Notes under the pieces: generated by a model
Seen by the model: only the letters and a program-made list of their open reading frames with translations
Databases searched by the model: none
Told to the model about the DNA's origin: nothing
Program-made: the position numbers and the translations under genes
Assembly: GCA_036268075.1 (NCBI GenBank)
Contig: DATAUV010000112.1
Coordinates: 1-64,000 of the forward strand
Origin: DATARH01 sp036268075
Lineage (GTDB): Bacteria > Pseudomonadota > Alphaproteobacteria > ATCC43930 > CGMCC-115725
Direction: 5' to 3'
Length of the DNA: 64,000 nucleotides
Shown here: one piece after another, positions 42,647 to 51,504 of the stretch
Numbering within the stretch: the stretch's first letter is position 1
Layout: every line of letters starts with the position of its first letter

Positions 42647-44071
42647 TTAATATTTGTAGGTCGCTCCCAGCGTTACGACATCGCGGGTAAAGCTCTGTCC
42701 CACCGCATTCGAGGATAATTGAAGATGTTGGTAGTCTAGTGTCAACCCTACATTGCGCAGCAGGTCGTAAGTCACGGTTCCGCCGACGGTCCATGCGTCG
42801 TCGCGGCGCGGGTTGCCGACGTAATCGGTATGGATGTATCCGCCGCGACCGGTCGCGCGCCACACCGGGCTGATCGAGTAGTCAGCCGTGGTCAAATAGG
42901 TATCGACCTTGGTCGCGTTGCCCCCCGCGGTCAGGAGTGTCGCGCCGACGGACTCGTCGATCCCCAGGTTTAGGGTAAGTTCCGGCAACGGGAAATAGTG
43001 GCCGCGGACCCCGAAAACGGGCGAGTTGACGGTCCCGATCGTCGAGCTGTTGAAGGATTCCGACTGATAGCCGGCGTAAACCTCTCCCTTCATCAGGCCG
43101 ATCTGGTCGGTGCCGATGCCGCCGACGACACGATAGCCGGATGACCCGAGCGCGGAGATCGATTGGTCGCGCGAGTCGAGCGAACCTTCCAGGTAGGCAT
43201 ACAGCGCCGGGGTGAACCAGAGCCCGCCGCGGGTGACGGCGGTGTACGTCACGCCGTCCGGAGAGGGCGCCACCGTGCTGGAGTTCTTGTCGTATACGAG
43301 GTCGACCACCGAGCCGCCGACCGAGACGAACGACCGCGCGAAATTCTTCTGGATCGATGTCGCGCCGGTGAACTGGTCGTACGAAGTCGGGTTGGAGGAC
43401 GGCGAGAGGCCGACGCCGGTCGGGTTGAGCGGCGTCACGGTCTGCTCGGTGCCGAGGGTCGCAAACAGATCCTGCTGGCGCGTGAAGTCGGCCTGGCCGT
43501 TGATGATGACGTCGGGAAGCGGCGTGTATGTCTCGGTGCCGCCGGCGCGTGCGGAGATGATCTGGCCGTCGCCCGGAATGTCGCGCAAATAGAAACGGCC
43601 GTCGGCGTTGCCATACAGCGTCGTCTTGAACAGGCCGCTATCCTGCTGCGCCAGCAGCGACGGAGACACCCGCAATCCGGCGCTCGCGGCGCCGCTGCTG
43701 CTCTGGTTGACGTTGGTGTCGTACATCACGCCGGCAAAGGCCGAGGGATAGAGCAGCCAGTCGCCGACGACGAGCGCGCTCTCGGCCCGGCCCGGCTTCG
43801 CAAATACGTCTTCCCGGCCGGTCGCCACCGGCGGCGGCTCGATTGCGATCGAGCCGCCGCCGATGCCGCCCACCTGGGCGACTTCGCTGGCCTGCGCGAT
43901 CTGGATAGTTGACGATACCGAGCCGAGAGACAGATCGGCGCTCGGCAGCGCCGTGGCCGCGAGCTGCTCGCCCGTACCGACCTGGGCGCGGGCGTCGGAG
44001 GCCGTCCCCGCGAACAGGGCGAGGACGGAGGTCCCGGCCACAAGCATATGACGTAGGCGTAGGTAGCCCAT
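42647..44071 (-). CDS. Outer-membrane beta-barrel protein (BBP2-type) of an exopolysaccharide cluster
   Basis: 474 residues. Signal peptide MLVAGTSVLALFAGTASDARA; then a linker, then about 350 residues of alternating strands (for example LTLNLGIDESVGATLL, TWRATGRGGY-like) ending in a C-terminal aromatic (KY), typical of barrels. ATG 44071 has a strong GGGGGG-type ribosome-binding site; the ATG at 44128 would put the signal peptide inside. Next to a Wza-like lipoprotein, it may act in polysaccharide export or anchoring. Confidence 0.86.
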   Translation of the reverse strand: MGYLRLRHMLVAGTSVLALFAGTASDARAQVGTGEQLAATALPSADLSLGSVSSTIQIAQASEVAQVGGIGGGSIAIEPPPVATGREDVFAKPGRAESALVVGDWLLYPSAFAGVMYDTNVNQSSSGAASAGLRVSPSLLAQQDSGLFKTTLYGNADGRFYLRDIPGDGQIISARAGGTETYTPLPDVIINGQADFTRQQDLFATLGTEQTVTPLNPTGVGLSPSSNPTSYDQFTGATSIQKNFARSFVSVGGSVVDLVYDKNSSTVAPSPDGVTYTAVTRGGLWFTPALYAYLEGSLDSRDQSISALGSSGYRVVGGIGTDQIGLMKGEVYAGYQSESFNSSTIGTVNSPVFGVRGHYFPLPELTLNLGIDESVGATLLTAGGNATKVDTYLTTADYSISPVWRATGRGGYIHTDYVGNPRRDDAWTVGGTVTYDLLRNVGLTLDYQHLQLSSNAVGQSFTRDVVTLGATYKY

Positions 44072-44261
44072 TTGTATTTCCCCCCGGTCCCGCTTTCCCC
44101 GCTCGGGACCCTTCATCCGCCAATCCAATACTAAACTAAAAGTCGGTATACGCGACCCGTACTATCCCGATATCTCACCTGTGTTCAACTTTACGCGAGG
44201 CCGTTTCTGCGCTGTGCCGGCCTGCGCTGTGCCGAACCGCCCCCTTCGGCCAGCCACGAGG

Positions 44262-44882
44262 CTATATGTATCTGCGCGGCACCTTGATGATGTCCCCGGG
44301 TAGGATCGGGATCGGCTGGCTCATGTCGTATTCATGCATCTCGGTCTCGCCGGGATGTTGAATCTCGATCTTTGATTGGTCCGCCCGGTATGTGGTTCCT
44401 CCGGCGATGGCGATCGCGCTCAACACATTGAGCCCGCCGGTATAGGGATAGGCGCCGGGCTTATCCACTTCGCCGACGATATAGAACGGCCGGAACTCGG
44501 CGACGCCCACCGTGATCTTCGGGTTCTTCAGGTAGCCGGTGGAGAACTTCGCCTCCAGCTCCTGCTCCAAATCATGCTGACTGAGGCCCGAGGCCTTGAG
44601 CGTTCCGGCGAGCGGCAGGGATACGAACCCGCTCGGGTCGATCTGGTAGTCGCCGCTCAGCGAGGGTTCGTTGTACACCGTGACATGAATTTTCTCGCCG
44701 GCCTGCAGCTTTGGCGGGCCCGACGCCTCGGTCTCCAGGGCTTGGCGCTCGGCCTGGGTGACCGGTTTGACGTTGCTGGGGCCGCAACCTGAAACAAGAA
44801 GCGAAATGCCCAGCAGTGCCGGTGCCGCGAAGCGCCGGATCGACGAGAGCGCCGCCGTCTTGCGGCCCAGGCCATCCCGCAT
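44262..44882 (-). CDS. Polysaccharide export lipoprotein (Wza/OtnA-like)
   Basis: About 206 residues. Signal peptide with lipobox LLVSGC, then the poly_export domain (LQAGEKIHVTVYNEPSLSG, followed by YQIDPSGFVSLPLAGTL), and an SLBB-type repeat (FYIVGEVDKPGAYPYTGG). It would form the periplasmic/outer-membrane channel for EPS. ATG 44882 chosen. It is short compared with Wza, so it lacks the C-terminal outer-membrane helix domain; the neighbouring barrel could supply that part. Confidence 0.9.
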   Translation of the reverse strand: MRDGLGRKTAALSSIRRFAAPALLGISLLVSGCGPSNVKPVTQAERQALETEASGPPKLQAGEKIHVTVYNEPSLSGDYQIDPSGFVSLPLAGTLKASGLSQHDLEQELEAKFSTGYLKNPKITVGVAEFRPFYIVGEVDKPGAYPYTGGLNVLSAIAIAGGTTYRADQSKIEIQHPGETEMHEYDMSQPIPILPGDIIKVPRRYI

Positions 44883-45107
44883 CTTCACCGTTCCCACAAG
44901 TCCATCTCCATAACAGGGTAACTCGATAGCAGCCGCGCCGGTTGCTTCCCGCTCGGCGGTTTGACGCGAGTCCTGTGCGTGCCGATCACCGTAACACACT
45001 ATGCGGCAAATGTTATTTCAACTGTACCGTTACCTTGCGGGTTGTGTAAAATATAAATGTTATCAATGTATTGTGGAGCCTCTCCGGGGCGGGCCGCAGT
45101 TCGCCGC

Positions 45108-45133
45108 GGGAATCGATTCTCGAATCGATTCCC
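45108..45133. promoter_or_regulatory. Perfect 26-bp palindrome, likely operator
   Basis: Arms GGGAATCGATTC and GAATCGATTCCC with a 2-nt centre (TC), so near-perfect dyad symmetry. It is located in the middle of the divergent EPS intergenic region. Such a site suits a dimeric regulator acting on both operons; the regulator is not known. Confidence 0.6.
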
Positions 45134-45302
45134 CAGTTCATCGGCGGCGCCAAGGTGCCAAGCCGCTGAGATTGCCCGCTTCGCCGGAGAATTTTTCGGA
45201 GTGTAAAGGCGACAAAAATCAACTTTAACGGATAACGCAGACATGCCGCCAGCCGAGTTCTCGTAACAGATAATTACAATTCGTTTCAATTTGGACACGT
45301 TC

Positions 45303-45332
45303 TTGCCGCAAAGTCGAAATGTCGGTTATGAT
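45303..45332 (+). promoter_or_regulatory. Candidate sigma-70-type promoter of the sugar transferase gene
   Basis: TTGCCG (45303–45308), 18-nt spacer, then TATGAT (45327–45332). The start site would be near 45339, giving a leader of about 94 nt before ATG 45433. Motif quality is moderate and unproven. Confidence 0.42.
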
Positions 45333-45432
45333 ACAACTCTGGCGGCAGAAAAGCGCCGTCAAGAAACCGTGCCGGTTATCGCGGCGGCCGCACGGTGGCA
45401 GCATTGTTCCCCCATCGATCTGCCGTGAGGAA

Positions 45433-46974
45433 ATGGTCGGCGTGCGCACGCGTTCTCCTTCATCTCACGCGCGGATCAGCGTTCGTCTGTCGCCGCTCGA
45501 CGTCGCGGTCGCGGCGCTGGCGCCGATCCTGGCGCTCAACCTGAGACATGCGATTTCTTTCTCGGGCGGCGCCGATCCCGCGATCGTCTCGTATAGTATG
45601 GTGTCGCTACTGTCCTCTCTGGTGGCGTTCGCGGTCTTTCGCATCCATGGCGGGATTCCGCGGTATTTCTCGCTGCGCGACCTGGTCGATCTGGCGCTGG
45701 CGGTCCTGGCCGCCGAGACGATGACCTGCGTCGCGCTGTTCACGGTTACCCGGCTCGAGGGCATTCCGCGCTCGGTGCCGGCGATCCATGCGATGATCCT
45801 GGGTGCAGGTCTGCTCGCGGTCCGGGCGATCGCGCGGTTCGCCGATCTTCGCGCGGCGGGCACTACGCCGGCCGCCGCGGCGCCCGAGCATGTGATCGTC
45901 ATCGGCCTTAACGACCTGTCGGTTCTGTTCCTGAAATTCTTGCAGGCGGCGGGGCGTGGCGAGCGCAAGGTGGTCGCCGTGCTCGACGAGGCGCCGCGCT
46001 GGTTTGGCCGCTCGGTCAATGGCGTTCGGGTCTACGGGCCGCCTGCGCAGCTCGAAGCGCTGATCGGCGAGTTCGGGACGCACGGTGTCGAGATCGGCCA
46101 GGTCGCGATCGGGGTCGAGGAAGGCGAGCTCTCGGCAGGGACGATGCGGGAAATCCACCGCGTCTGCGCCGCGCGCGACATCGAGCTGGCCTTCGTCCCG
46201 AAATTCCTGACACCGGCCATGCGCAGGCAGCAGGCGGACGCGCCGCCGGTCCACATCGTGCAGACGACCGCCGCGTCGGCCGCGGGCCTCGCGCCGCCAT
46301 CGTTCTTCCGTGCAAAGCGGGTGGCCGACTTTATCGTCGCGCTGGCACTGATCGTGGTGCTGTCGCCGCTCTGGGCCTTGGCCGCGGCGATTGCCTTTTT
46401 CGACGTCGGCAGCCCCATCCTGTTCTGGCAGCAGCGTGCGGGGCTCGGCGGATGGCCGTTCCAGCTCTACAAGATCCGCACGCTCCGCCCGGCCTTCGAC
46501 CGCAGCGGCGCCAGCATCGACGAGGATAGCCGGCTGTCGCATGCCGGCCGCTTTCTGCGTCGGACCCGGCTCGACGAGCTGCCGCAGCTTTTCAACGTCC
46601 TCGCCGGCGAGATGTCGCTGATCGGCCCGCGGCCGCTCCTGCCGCAGGATCAGCCGCGCGGCGCGTCGGTGCGCCTGTCCGTGCGTCCGGGGATCACCGG
46701 CTGGGCCCAGGTGAACGGCGGCAAGCTGCTGACGCCCGAGGAAAAGGACGAGCTGGATTGCTGGTACATCGCCAACGCGTCGCCCCGCCTCGATCTTCGG
46801 ATCGTCGCGCTGACGGTGCGCAGCCTGCTCAAGGGCGACCGCCGCCCGGAGCCGGCCCCGGCGCGCGCGCGCGCCGTGGCGGGCCGGGGGCCGATCGTGG
46901 CGACCCGGTTTGCCTCCTCCGCCCCGGTCGAGCCCTCGTTGAGCGGAGAACGGCAGCGCTCCGCCGCGCGCTAA
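45433..46974 (+). CDS. Polyprenyl-phosphate priming sugar transferase (WcaJ/ExoY type)
   Basis: About 513 residues. N-terminal four hydrophobic helices, a central Rossmann-like CoA-binding domain (HVIVIGLNDLSV), then a membrane helix and the C-terminal bacterial sugar transferase domain (FQLYKIRTLRP, then RRTRLDELPQLFNVLAGEMS and LIGPRPLLPQD). It puts the first sugar-1-phosphate on undecaprenyl phosphate, starting EPS synthesis. ATG 45433 lies very close to GAGGAA. Downstream glycosyl-transferases, polymerase and flippase are not in the window. Confidence 0.93.
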   Translation: MVGVRTRSPSSHARISVRLSPLDVAVAALAPILALNLRHAISFSGGADPAIVSYSMVSLLSSLVAFAVFRIHGGIPRYFSLRDLVDLALAVLAAETMTCVALFTVTRLEGIPRSVPAIHAMILGAGLLAVRAIARFADLRAAGTTPAAAAPEHVIVIGLNDLSVLFLKFLQAAGRGERKVVAVLDEAPRWFGRSVNGVRVYGPPAQLEALIGEFGTHGVEIGQVAIGVEEGELSAGTMREIHRVCAARDIELAFVPKFLTPAMRRQQADAPPVHIVQTTAASAAGLAPPSFFRAKRVADFIVALALIVVLSPLWALAAAIAFFDVGSPILFWQQRAGLGGWPFQLYKIRTLRPAFDRSGASIDEDSRLSHAGRFLRRTRLDELPQLFNVLAGEMSLIGPRPLLPQDQPRGASVRLSVRPGITGWAQVNGGKLLTPEEKDELDCWYIANASPRLDLRIVALTVRSLLKGDRRPEPAPARARAVAGRGPIVATRFASSAPVEPSLSGERQRSAAR

Positions 46975-47003
46975 CCGCATTGCCGGCCGCAGCGGCAGGC
47001 TGA

Positions 47004-47726
47004 TCAGAACGCGGTCAGAAACCTGACCCGCTCGTCCTCGAGCACCACGCAGGTCAGCCGCCCGGTCATAAAGGCGCCGGTATCGACGTTGATCCGGTTT
47101 GTCCGCACCTCGGGCTCCTCGACCGGGCTGTGGCCATGCACCACGAGCTTGCCGAAATTGGCCCGGCTGCCGAGGAACTCGTCGCGGATCCACAACAGGT
47201 CGTCCTCGGTCTGGCGGTCGAGCGCGATCCCCGGCCGCACGCCGGCATGGCACAGGAAATAGCGGCCCACCGTCAGCGAGTTCCGCAGCGAGGCGAGGAA
47301 GTCGACATGCGCGGGCGGCAGCGCCTCCGCCAGCGCCTCGGCTGCCGCTGCGTAGAACTTGCCGCGCATCACGTGCGAGACGTCCACGCCGTAGGAATGC
47401 AGCGTCTCGAGCCCGCCATAATGACGCCATTGCCCGGCGACTTCCGGGTCGGCGAGAAACCCGTCGAGCAGGGCCTCGTGATTGCCCCGCAACGGCACGA
47501 ATTTCGTGGGAAACGGGTTGTGCGTCAGCCGCTCGATCACGGCGCGCGACGCCGGCCCGCGGTCGATATAGTCGCCGAGGGTGACGGTCAGGCACTCGTC
47601 CGCCGCGATCCCGCCGAGATCGCGGGCGATCGCGTCGATCATCCGGTCGAGCAGCTTGGCATGCCCGTGGATATCGCCGATCGCATAGAGCCGGCGCGGC
47701 TCAGGCAACGGCGTGACGGTTTCCAT
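47004..47726 (-). CDS. Calcineurin-like serine/threonine phosphoesterase
   Basis: 240 residues. All metal-binding motifs are present: GDIHGHAKLL, GDYIDRGPAS, LRGNHEALL and VHGHSPVEEP. Such phosphatases (PrpA/B or diadenosine-tetraphosphatase-like) are often found next to EPS genes. The substrate is unknown. It is convergent with the sugar transferase gene. Confidence 0.92.
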   Translation of the reverse strand: METVTPLPEPRRLYAIGDIHGHAKLLDRMIDAIARDLGGIAADECLTVTLGDYIDRGPASRAVIERLTHNPFPTKFVPLRGNHEALLDGFLADPEVAGQWRHYGGLETLHSYGVDVSHVMRGKFYAAAAEALAEALPPAHVDFLASLRNSLTVGRYFLCHAGVRPGIALDRQTEDDLLWIRDEFLGSRANFGKLVVHGHSPVEEPEVRTNRINVDTGAFMTGRLTCVVLEDERVRFLTAF

Positions 47727-47926
47727 GGTCGATCGAATCCGGACCCAGGGCGGCTGTGACGATCTTGATGATTAGACGACTGTTTGTCGAGACGGCGATG
47801 TTTGCCCAGTTGCCCAGTAATGAGTCAACATATCTGTCGCATCTCGGCGCAGCTCTTGCTTTTCAAGGAGGAAAATCATAAGGTGATCTAGCAATGTAGT
47901 TATGAACTTTTTGTGAAATTTTAACC

Positions 47927-48502
47927 ATGCCTGGCTCACCGAACGCGCAACACGAATTGGACGATTCCGGGCAACATGGCCCAATCAACTTGGCTCGCGA
48001 CGAAAGATGGTATGCCGTGCACACGCTTCCCTTTGGCGAGGCGCGGGCGGAAGGCAATCTCGTCGGCCAGGAGTTCCGCGTTTTCATGCCGAAGCGGCGC
48101 AAGACTGTCCGGCACGCACGTCGGATGACCACCGTCGAGGCGCCGTTTTTCCCGCGCTATCTGTTTGTCGCACTCGATATGGGACGCGACCAGTGGCGGC
48201 GGGTCAATGGGACGTTCGGGGTCGCGCGCCTCATCATGCGCGGCGACGAGCCACAACCTGTCCCGTGCGGTGTGGTCGAGGCGCTGGTCGCGTCGGCCGA
48301 TGCGCACGGCATCCTCCAACTCGGACCCGCTTTGCGCGTCGGCGATACGGTGCGGTTGATGGCGGGTCCCTTCGCCGAGCATCTCGCGGTGCTCGACCAG
48401 CTCGACGAATCCGGCCGGGTGCGCGTCCTGCTCGACATTCTGGGCCGGCAGGTGACAACCTCGACTCATGCCAACAACGTCATTCCGATCGCGCGGAACT
48501 AA
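47927..48502 (+). CDS. NusG/RfaH-like transcription antiterminator
   Basis: 191 residues. NGN domain start WYAVHTLPFGEARAEGNL; middle FFPRYLFVALDMG; and a KOW domain around LRVGDTVRLMAGPFAEHLAVLDQL. Specialised NusG paralogues like this are common in EPS or capsule clusters, where they let RNA polymerase read long operons. No strong ribosome-binding site precedes ATG 47927; upstream AAGGAGG at 47867 is too far. It probably controls the EPS operons. Confidence 0.9.
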   Translation: MPGSPNAQHELDDSGQHGPINLARDERWYAVHTLPFGEARAEGNLVGQEFRVFMPKRRKTVRHARRMTTVEAPFFPRYLFVALDMGRDQWRRVNGTFGVARLIMRGDEPQPVPCGVVEALVASADAHGILQLGPALRVGDTVRLMAGPFAEHLAVLDQLDESGRVRVLLDILGRQVTTSTHANNVIPIARN

Positions 48503-48514
48503 CCGCTTGGCGCC

Positions 48515-49105
48515 GTGCGGCGGGCGATGATCCGGTCACTGGCCGCACTCGTCCTCGTGGCGGCGGCCGCCGGCTGCGCGCCCGGCGGACAGACCGACCT
48601 CGCGGCCGCGGTCGCGCCGGCGGACGTGGCCCGCGCGATGTGCCTGCAATATCGCCACGGCGACGCCGCTTCGTGCGCCGCGACCGCGCCGCCGCTTCGG
48701 GCGTCGGAAACCGCCTATCGGCTCTGCCTCGACTATCACCCGGTCGATCCCCGGCCATGCAAGGCCGTGCGGGAAGCCTACGAGGCCGATCTGCGCGCCT
48801 TCTACGAGGCGCCGGAGCATAAATCGGCGGCGGGCGTGTCGACGCCGGAGGAAGGGGGCATGATCGGCGAGGGCCGCTATCGCCAGCTTCACCGCACCGC
48901 CGAGCAGCTCTATGTCGCGACCAGCCGCGACGCCGAGACCTTCAAGGCGGCGATCCTCATCCCCGAGGTCCGCCGCAAGGTCGAGCGGGTGATCGGCCCG
49001 GTCGATGACGAAAAGCTGCAGGCGCTGTCCGACAAATCGCGGGCCGAGGCGCTCTACTGGTACCAGTACATGCAGGGGCTCGAACAGATGGAGCCGGCGT
49101 ACTAG
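48515..49105 (+). CDS. Putative lipoprotein of the EPS cluster
   Basis: About 196 residues. Signal peptide LAALVLVAAAAGC with lipobox AAGC, then a Cys-containing domain (CLQYRHGDAASC and CLDYHPVDPRPC) and a charged helical C-terminus. GTG 48515 or ATG 48527 could be the start. 12 nt after the NusG-like gene, so in the same operon. No family recognised. Confidence 0.75.
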   Translation: MRRAMIRSLAALVLVAAAAGCAPGGQTDLAAAVAPADVARAMCLQYRHGDAASCAATAPPLRASETAYRLCLDYHPVDPRPCKAVREAYEADLRAFYEAPEHKSAAGVSTPEEGGMIGEGRYRQLHRTAEQLYVATSRDAETFKAAILIPEVRRKVERVIGPVDDEKLQALSDKSRAEALYWYQYMQGLEQMEPAY

Positions 49106-49206
49106 AGCGAAATCCGATCCTATTGAATCGGATTTCTCTCTGACTAGTTGTAATGGAGCATGTTCTTATCGCAAAAGCGGAACCACTGTTCCGGAACATG
49201 CTCTAG
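49104..49206. repeat. Composite intergenic inverted repeat (GAGCATGTTC family)
   Basis: First hairpin GAAATCCGAT/ATCGGATTTC at 49109–49136, then GGAGCATGTTC (49155–49165) with GGAACATGCTCTA (49193–49205). The second half resembles a widespread alphaproteobacterial intergenic repeat. It follows directly after the lipoprotein stop. No open frame is in it. Confidence 0.85.
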
Positions 49207-49286
49207 CCGCCGGCTCCCCCGACCCGGCGCGCCCGTCGACCCAAAAGGGCATTATTCCTTTAACATAGTAAACGTTGGCGCGCGGA

Positions 49287-49811
49287 TCAGAACAGCAGCG
49301 AGGTGGGGCTCGGGCCGCCGCTGGCGACGACCGTGGTGCGGACCGCGTCGAACGCCCAATCCCACCTGCCGCCGGAGCACGACCGGCCGTATTGCGCCTG
49401 CTCGGAGAACCCGGTGCGGGCCTTGACCGCGGGCGTGTTGATGTCCGTCGCCCCATTGCAGTTGGCGACTTCGATGACCGCGAGGCACTCGTAGAGCGCC
49501 TGCGTGATGTCCGGGTCGCCGACCTTGGGCAGCCAGATCGCGCACACGCCGTCGCCGTGATGCGACAGCGACAGCATCGGCGCCCCGGCCTTGTGCGGCA
49601 GCGCCATCACCGCGACGCGCCCGGCATACGGGTGAATAAACGCGTTCGGCGGCAGGTAGACTTCGAGCGGCTGTGCCTTTGCGCCCCCGCATACGGCGAG
49701 CAGCCCCAACGCCGCGGCCGCAATCATCGAAAACAGGCGCCCAAATCCGCGCCGCGCGGTCGTCGCATCTTGTGCCGCCGCGCCTTCTTCGGTCTTCTTG
49801 ATGGTAAGCAT
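49287..49811 (-). CDS. Secreted protein of unknown function
   Basis: 174 residues. Signal peptide after a basic start (RRGFGRLFSMIAAAALGLLAV...AKA), perhaps TAT-like since TARRGF is present. The mature domain has several Cys (GVCAIW, YECLAV, ANCNG, RSCSGG), which may form disulfides in the periplasm. No family recognised. It lies between the EPS cluster and cell-wall enzyme genes. Confidence 0.74.
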   Translation of the reverse strand: MLTIKKTEEGAAAQDATTARRGFGRLFSMIAAAALGLLAVCGGAKAQPLEVYLPPNAFIHPYAGRVAVMALPHKAGAPMLSLSHHGDGVCAIWLPKVGDPDITQALYECLAVIEVANCNGATDINTPAVKARTGFSEQAQYGRSCSGGRWDWAFDAVRTTVVASGGPSPTSLLF

Positions 49812-50053
49812 CGCCCAAAACCCAACATCGACTTCGATGGGGGTGAAACTAGCGGGCGATAGTTAAACGAACGTAAGTATAGCTGAATTAATACTATGGG
49901 TTATCTGATGATTATTTATCCAAATATCATCTATTATTTCGATCAAATTTTATTGAGATTCGTCGCGTAACCGGTCGGGGCGCGACCGGCCTCCACGGGC
50001 GCCGGTGCGACCGCGTGAACCTTTACCCGGATCGAACCCCAGGCCGGGCCGGT
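49812..50053. other. AT-rich intergenic region of 242 bp
   Basis: Upstream of the secreted protein gene (minus strand) and at the end of the lytic transglycosylase gene. Part (about 49860–49960) is strongly AT-rich compared with the rest of the window, so may contain the promoter of the secreted protein. No gene or clear promoter boxes can be supported. Confidence 0.55.
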
Positions 50054-50788
50054 TCAGCGATAAGACGGGAGGCCGACCGAGCGGTCGAGCATATGGTGCA
50101 GCGACAGCCGGTCGCCGACCGTCACCGGTTGCCCGGTCTTGCGGGCGACGAGGGTGCCCTCGGCCGAGATCGACACGGCCATCGTCTCCCACACCGGGGA
50201 CCGGTAGCCGTTGCGCTTGAGCTCGGCGATCAGCGCGCTGCAGGATTTGGCCGCCCATTTCGGCGCGGGCGTCGCGCGCCGCTCGGCCCAGGCCTCGACC
50301 GGCTCGCCGGTGACGAGGCGGACATAGGCGCGGGTTTCCTCGGGCAGCGCATCGGAATCCTGCAGCCAGCGTGTGATGCGCGCGGGGCCGGCATTGTAGG
50401 CCGCCGCGGCAAGCCCGAGATTGCCGAAACGCTGGCTGAGCTCGACGAGGAACCGCGCCGCATGGGGTATCGCCGCCTCCGGGTCGCGCGGGTCGAGGAG
50501 GCCGCGCTCGGCCGCGGTCTGCGGCATGAACTGCGCGATGCCCTCGGCGCCGGCGGGGCTGGTGGCGTTGCTGCTGAACCCGCTCTCGGTCCACAAAAGC
50601 CGCGTCAGGTATTCGATCGGGAGGTTGTTCGCGCCCGCCGCCGTCTCGACGAGCCGGCACAGCGGGTCGGGCGGGGCGGCTGCCGCGGTCGGCGACGGAT
50701 CGGCGCGGGCCGGTGCGATCGCCAGCGTGCCCAGCACGAGCGCAGCCGCGATCGACGCCCGGCGCGGCCAGGGTTTATGGCTCGGCAT
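50054..50788 (-). CDS. Lytic transglycosylase (SLT domain) with C-terminal tail
   Basis: 244 residues. Signal peptide (SIAAALVLGTLAIAPARA), then an SLT domain: LTRLLWTESGFSSNATSPAG (catalytic Glu in TESGF), EGIAQFMPQTA and AAAYNAGPARI. It cleaves peptidoglycan glycan strands. The last ~45 residues (from ETMAVSISAEG, with GQPVTVGDRLSLHHML) are a tail not part of SLT, shared with the upstream DUF882 protein. ATG 50788 chosen for its signal peptide. Confidence 0.92.
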   Translation of the reverse strand: MPSHKPWPRRASIAAALVLGTLAIAPARADPSPTAAAAPPDPLCRLVETAAGANNLPIEYLTRLLWTESGFSSNATSPAGAEGIAQFMPQTAAERGLLDPRDPEAAIPHAARFLVELSQRFGNLGLAAAAYNAGPARITRWLQDSDALPEETRAYVRLVTGEPVEAWAERRATPAPKWAAKSCSALIAELKRNGYRSPVWETMAVSISAEGTLVARKTGQPVTVGDRLSLHHMLDRSVGLPSYR

Positions 50789-50805
50789 GCGCGCCGCGGT
50801 CCGCG

Positions 50806-51504
50806 TCAGGGCGACAGCCCGACGGCGCGGTTGAGCAGGGTGTGCAGCGACAGCCGGTCGGCGACCGTCACAGGCCGCCCGGTCCGCTTTGCGACGAGCC
50901 CCCCATCGGAGCCGATCGCCAGCGGCTCGTGGAACCACGGCGAGCCGTGCCCGCCGAGGAGTTGCACCCCAAAGCCGTGGCCGTCGAGGTTCCAGTTCCG
51001 CACCGGGCCGCTGTCGAGATGGATGAACCCCGAGCTCGGATACCACCCGACCCCGCCGCGCTTCATCGCCCGCGCCGCGGTCATCGCGTCCTCGAGCCGC
51101 GCCGGCAGGTAGATGTCGAGCGCGCGCCCGTACATATGCTGGCTGTGCTCGGCGACGCCGAAATTCGTGCGCGCCAGCATCGCGTTGGTCTCGGGCGTGC
51201 GATAGGCCGACAGGACCGTCGCCTTCGCGGCGCCGACGGCGTCCATCGCGCGGGTCAGGAAATCGAGGACGGCGACGTCGTATTGGATCTTTTCGCCGGA
51301 ATGGAAATCGCGCAGGAAATACGACAGCTCCTCGAGCGCGTCCGGGATCGTGCCGCGCGAGTCGCGGTAGGGGCCGTTAAAGCGCTCGCCCGTGTGGGCG
51401 TTGACCAGGTTGAGGCGCCAGAAATCCGGCACCGTCAGCGCGCGTGCGGGCAGGGGGAACGCCGCCGCGCTTGCCGCGAGGGCAAGGAACTTACGCCTAT
51501 GCAT
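50806..51504 (-). CDS. DUF882/YcbK-type peptidase M15-like protein with C-terminal tail
   Basis: 232 residues. TAT-like N-terminus MHRRKFLALAASAAAF and then the DUF882 core (SAYRTPETNAML, SQHMYGRALDIYLP, SGFIHLDSGP), with His/Asp ligands placed as in zinc D,D-peptidases of the M15 type. Likely acts on peptidoglycan in the periplasm. The end (GLVAKRTGRPVTVADRLSLH, then TLLNRAVGLSP) matches the tail of the next gene, a lytic transglycosylase, which starts 17 nt downstream. Confidence 0.9.
   Translation of the reverse strand: MHRRKFLALAASAAAFPLPARALTVPDFWRLNLVNAHTGERFNGPYRDSRGTIPDALEELSYFLRDFHSGEKIQYDVAVLDFLTRAMDAVGAAKATVLSAYRTPETNAMLARTNFGVAEHSQHMYGRALDIYLPARLEDAMTAARAMKRGGVGWYPSSGFIHLDSGPVRNWNLDGHGFGVQLLGGHGSPWFHEPLAIGSDGGLVAKRTGRPVTVADRLSLHTLLNRAVGLSP

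Larger units (their letters stand above)
44883..45432. other. 550-bp divergent regulatory region of the EPS cluster
   Basis: No gene is supported between the divergent export lipoprotein and sugar transferase genes. The stretch is AT-rich in comparison with its surroundings. It contains a 26-bp palindrome (45108–45133) and a plausible promoter (45303–45332). Both operons on either side probably start from here. Confidence 0.75.

Noticed and set aside
47772..47984. 70-codon minus-strand frame upstream of the NusG-like gene
   Set aside because: Overlaps the start of the NusG-like gene on the other strand and shows no family features.
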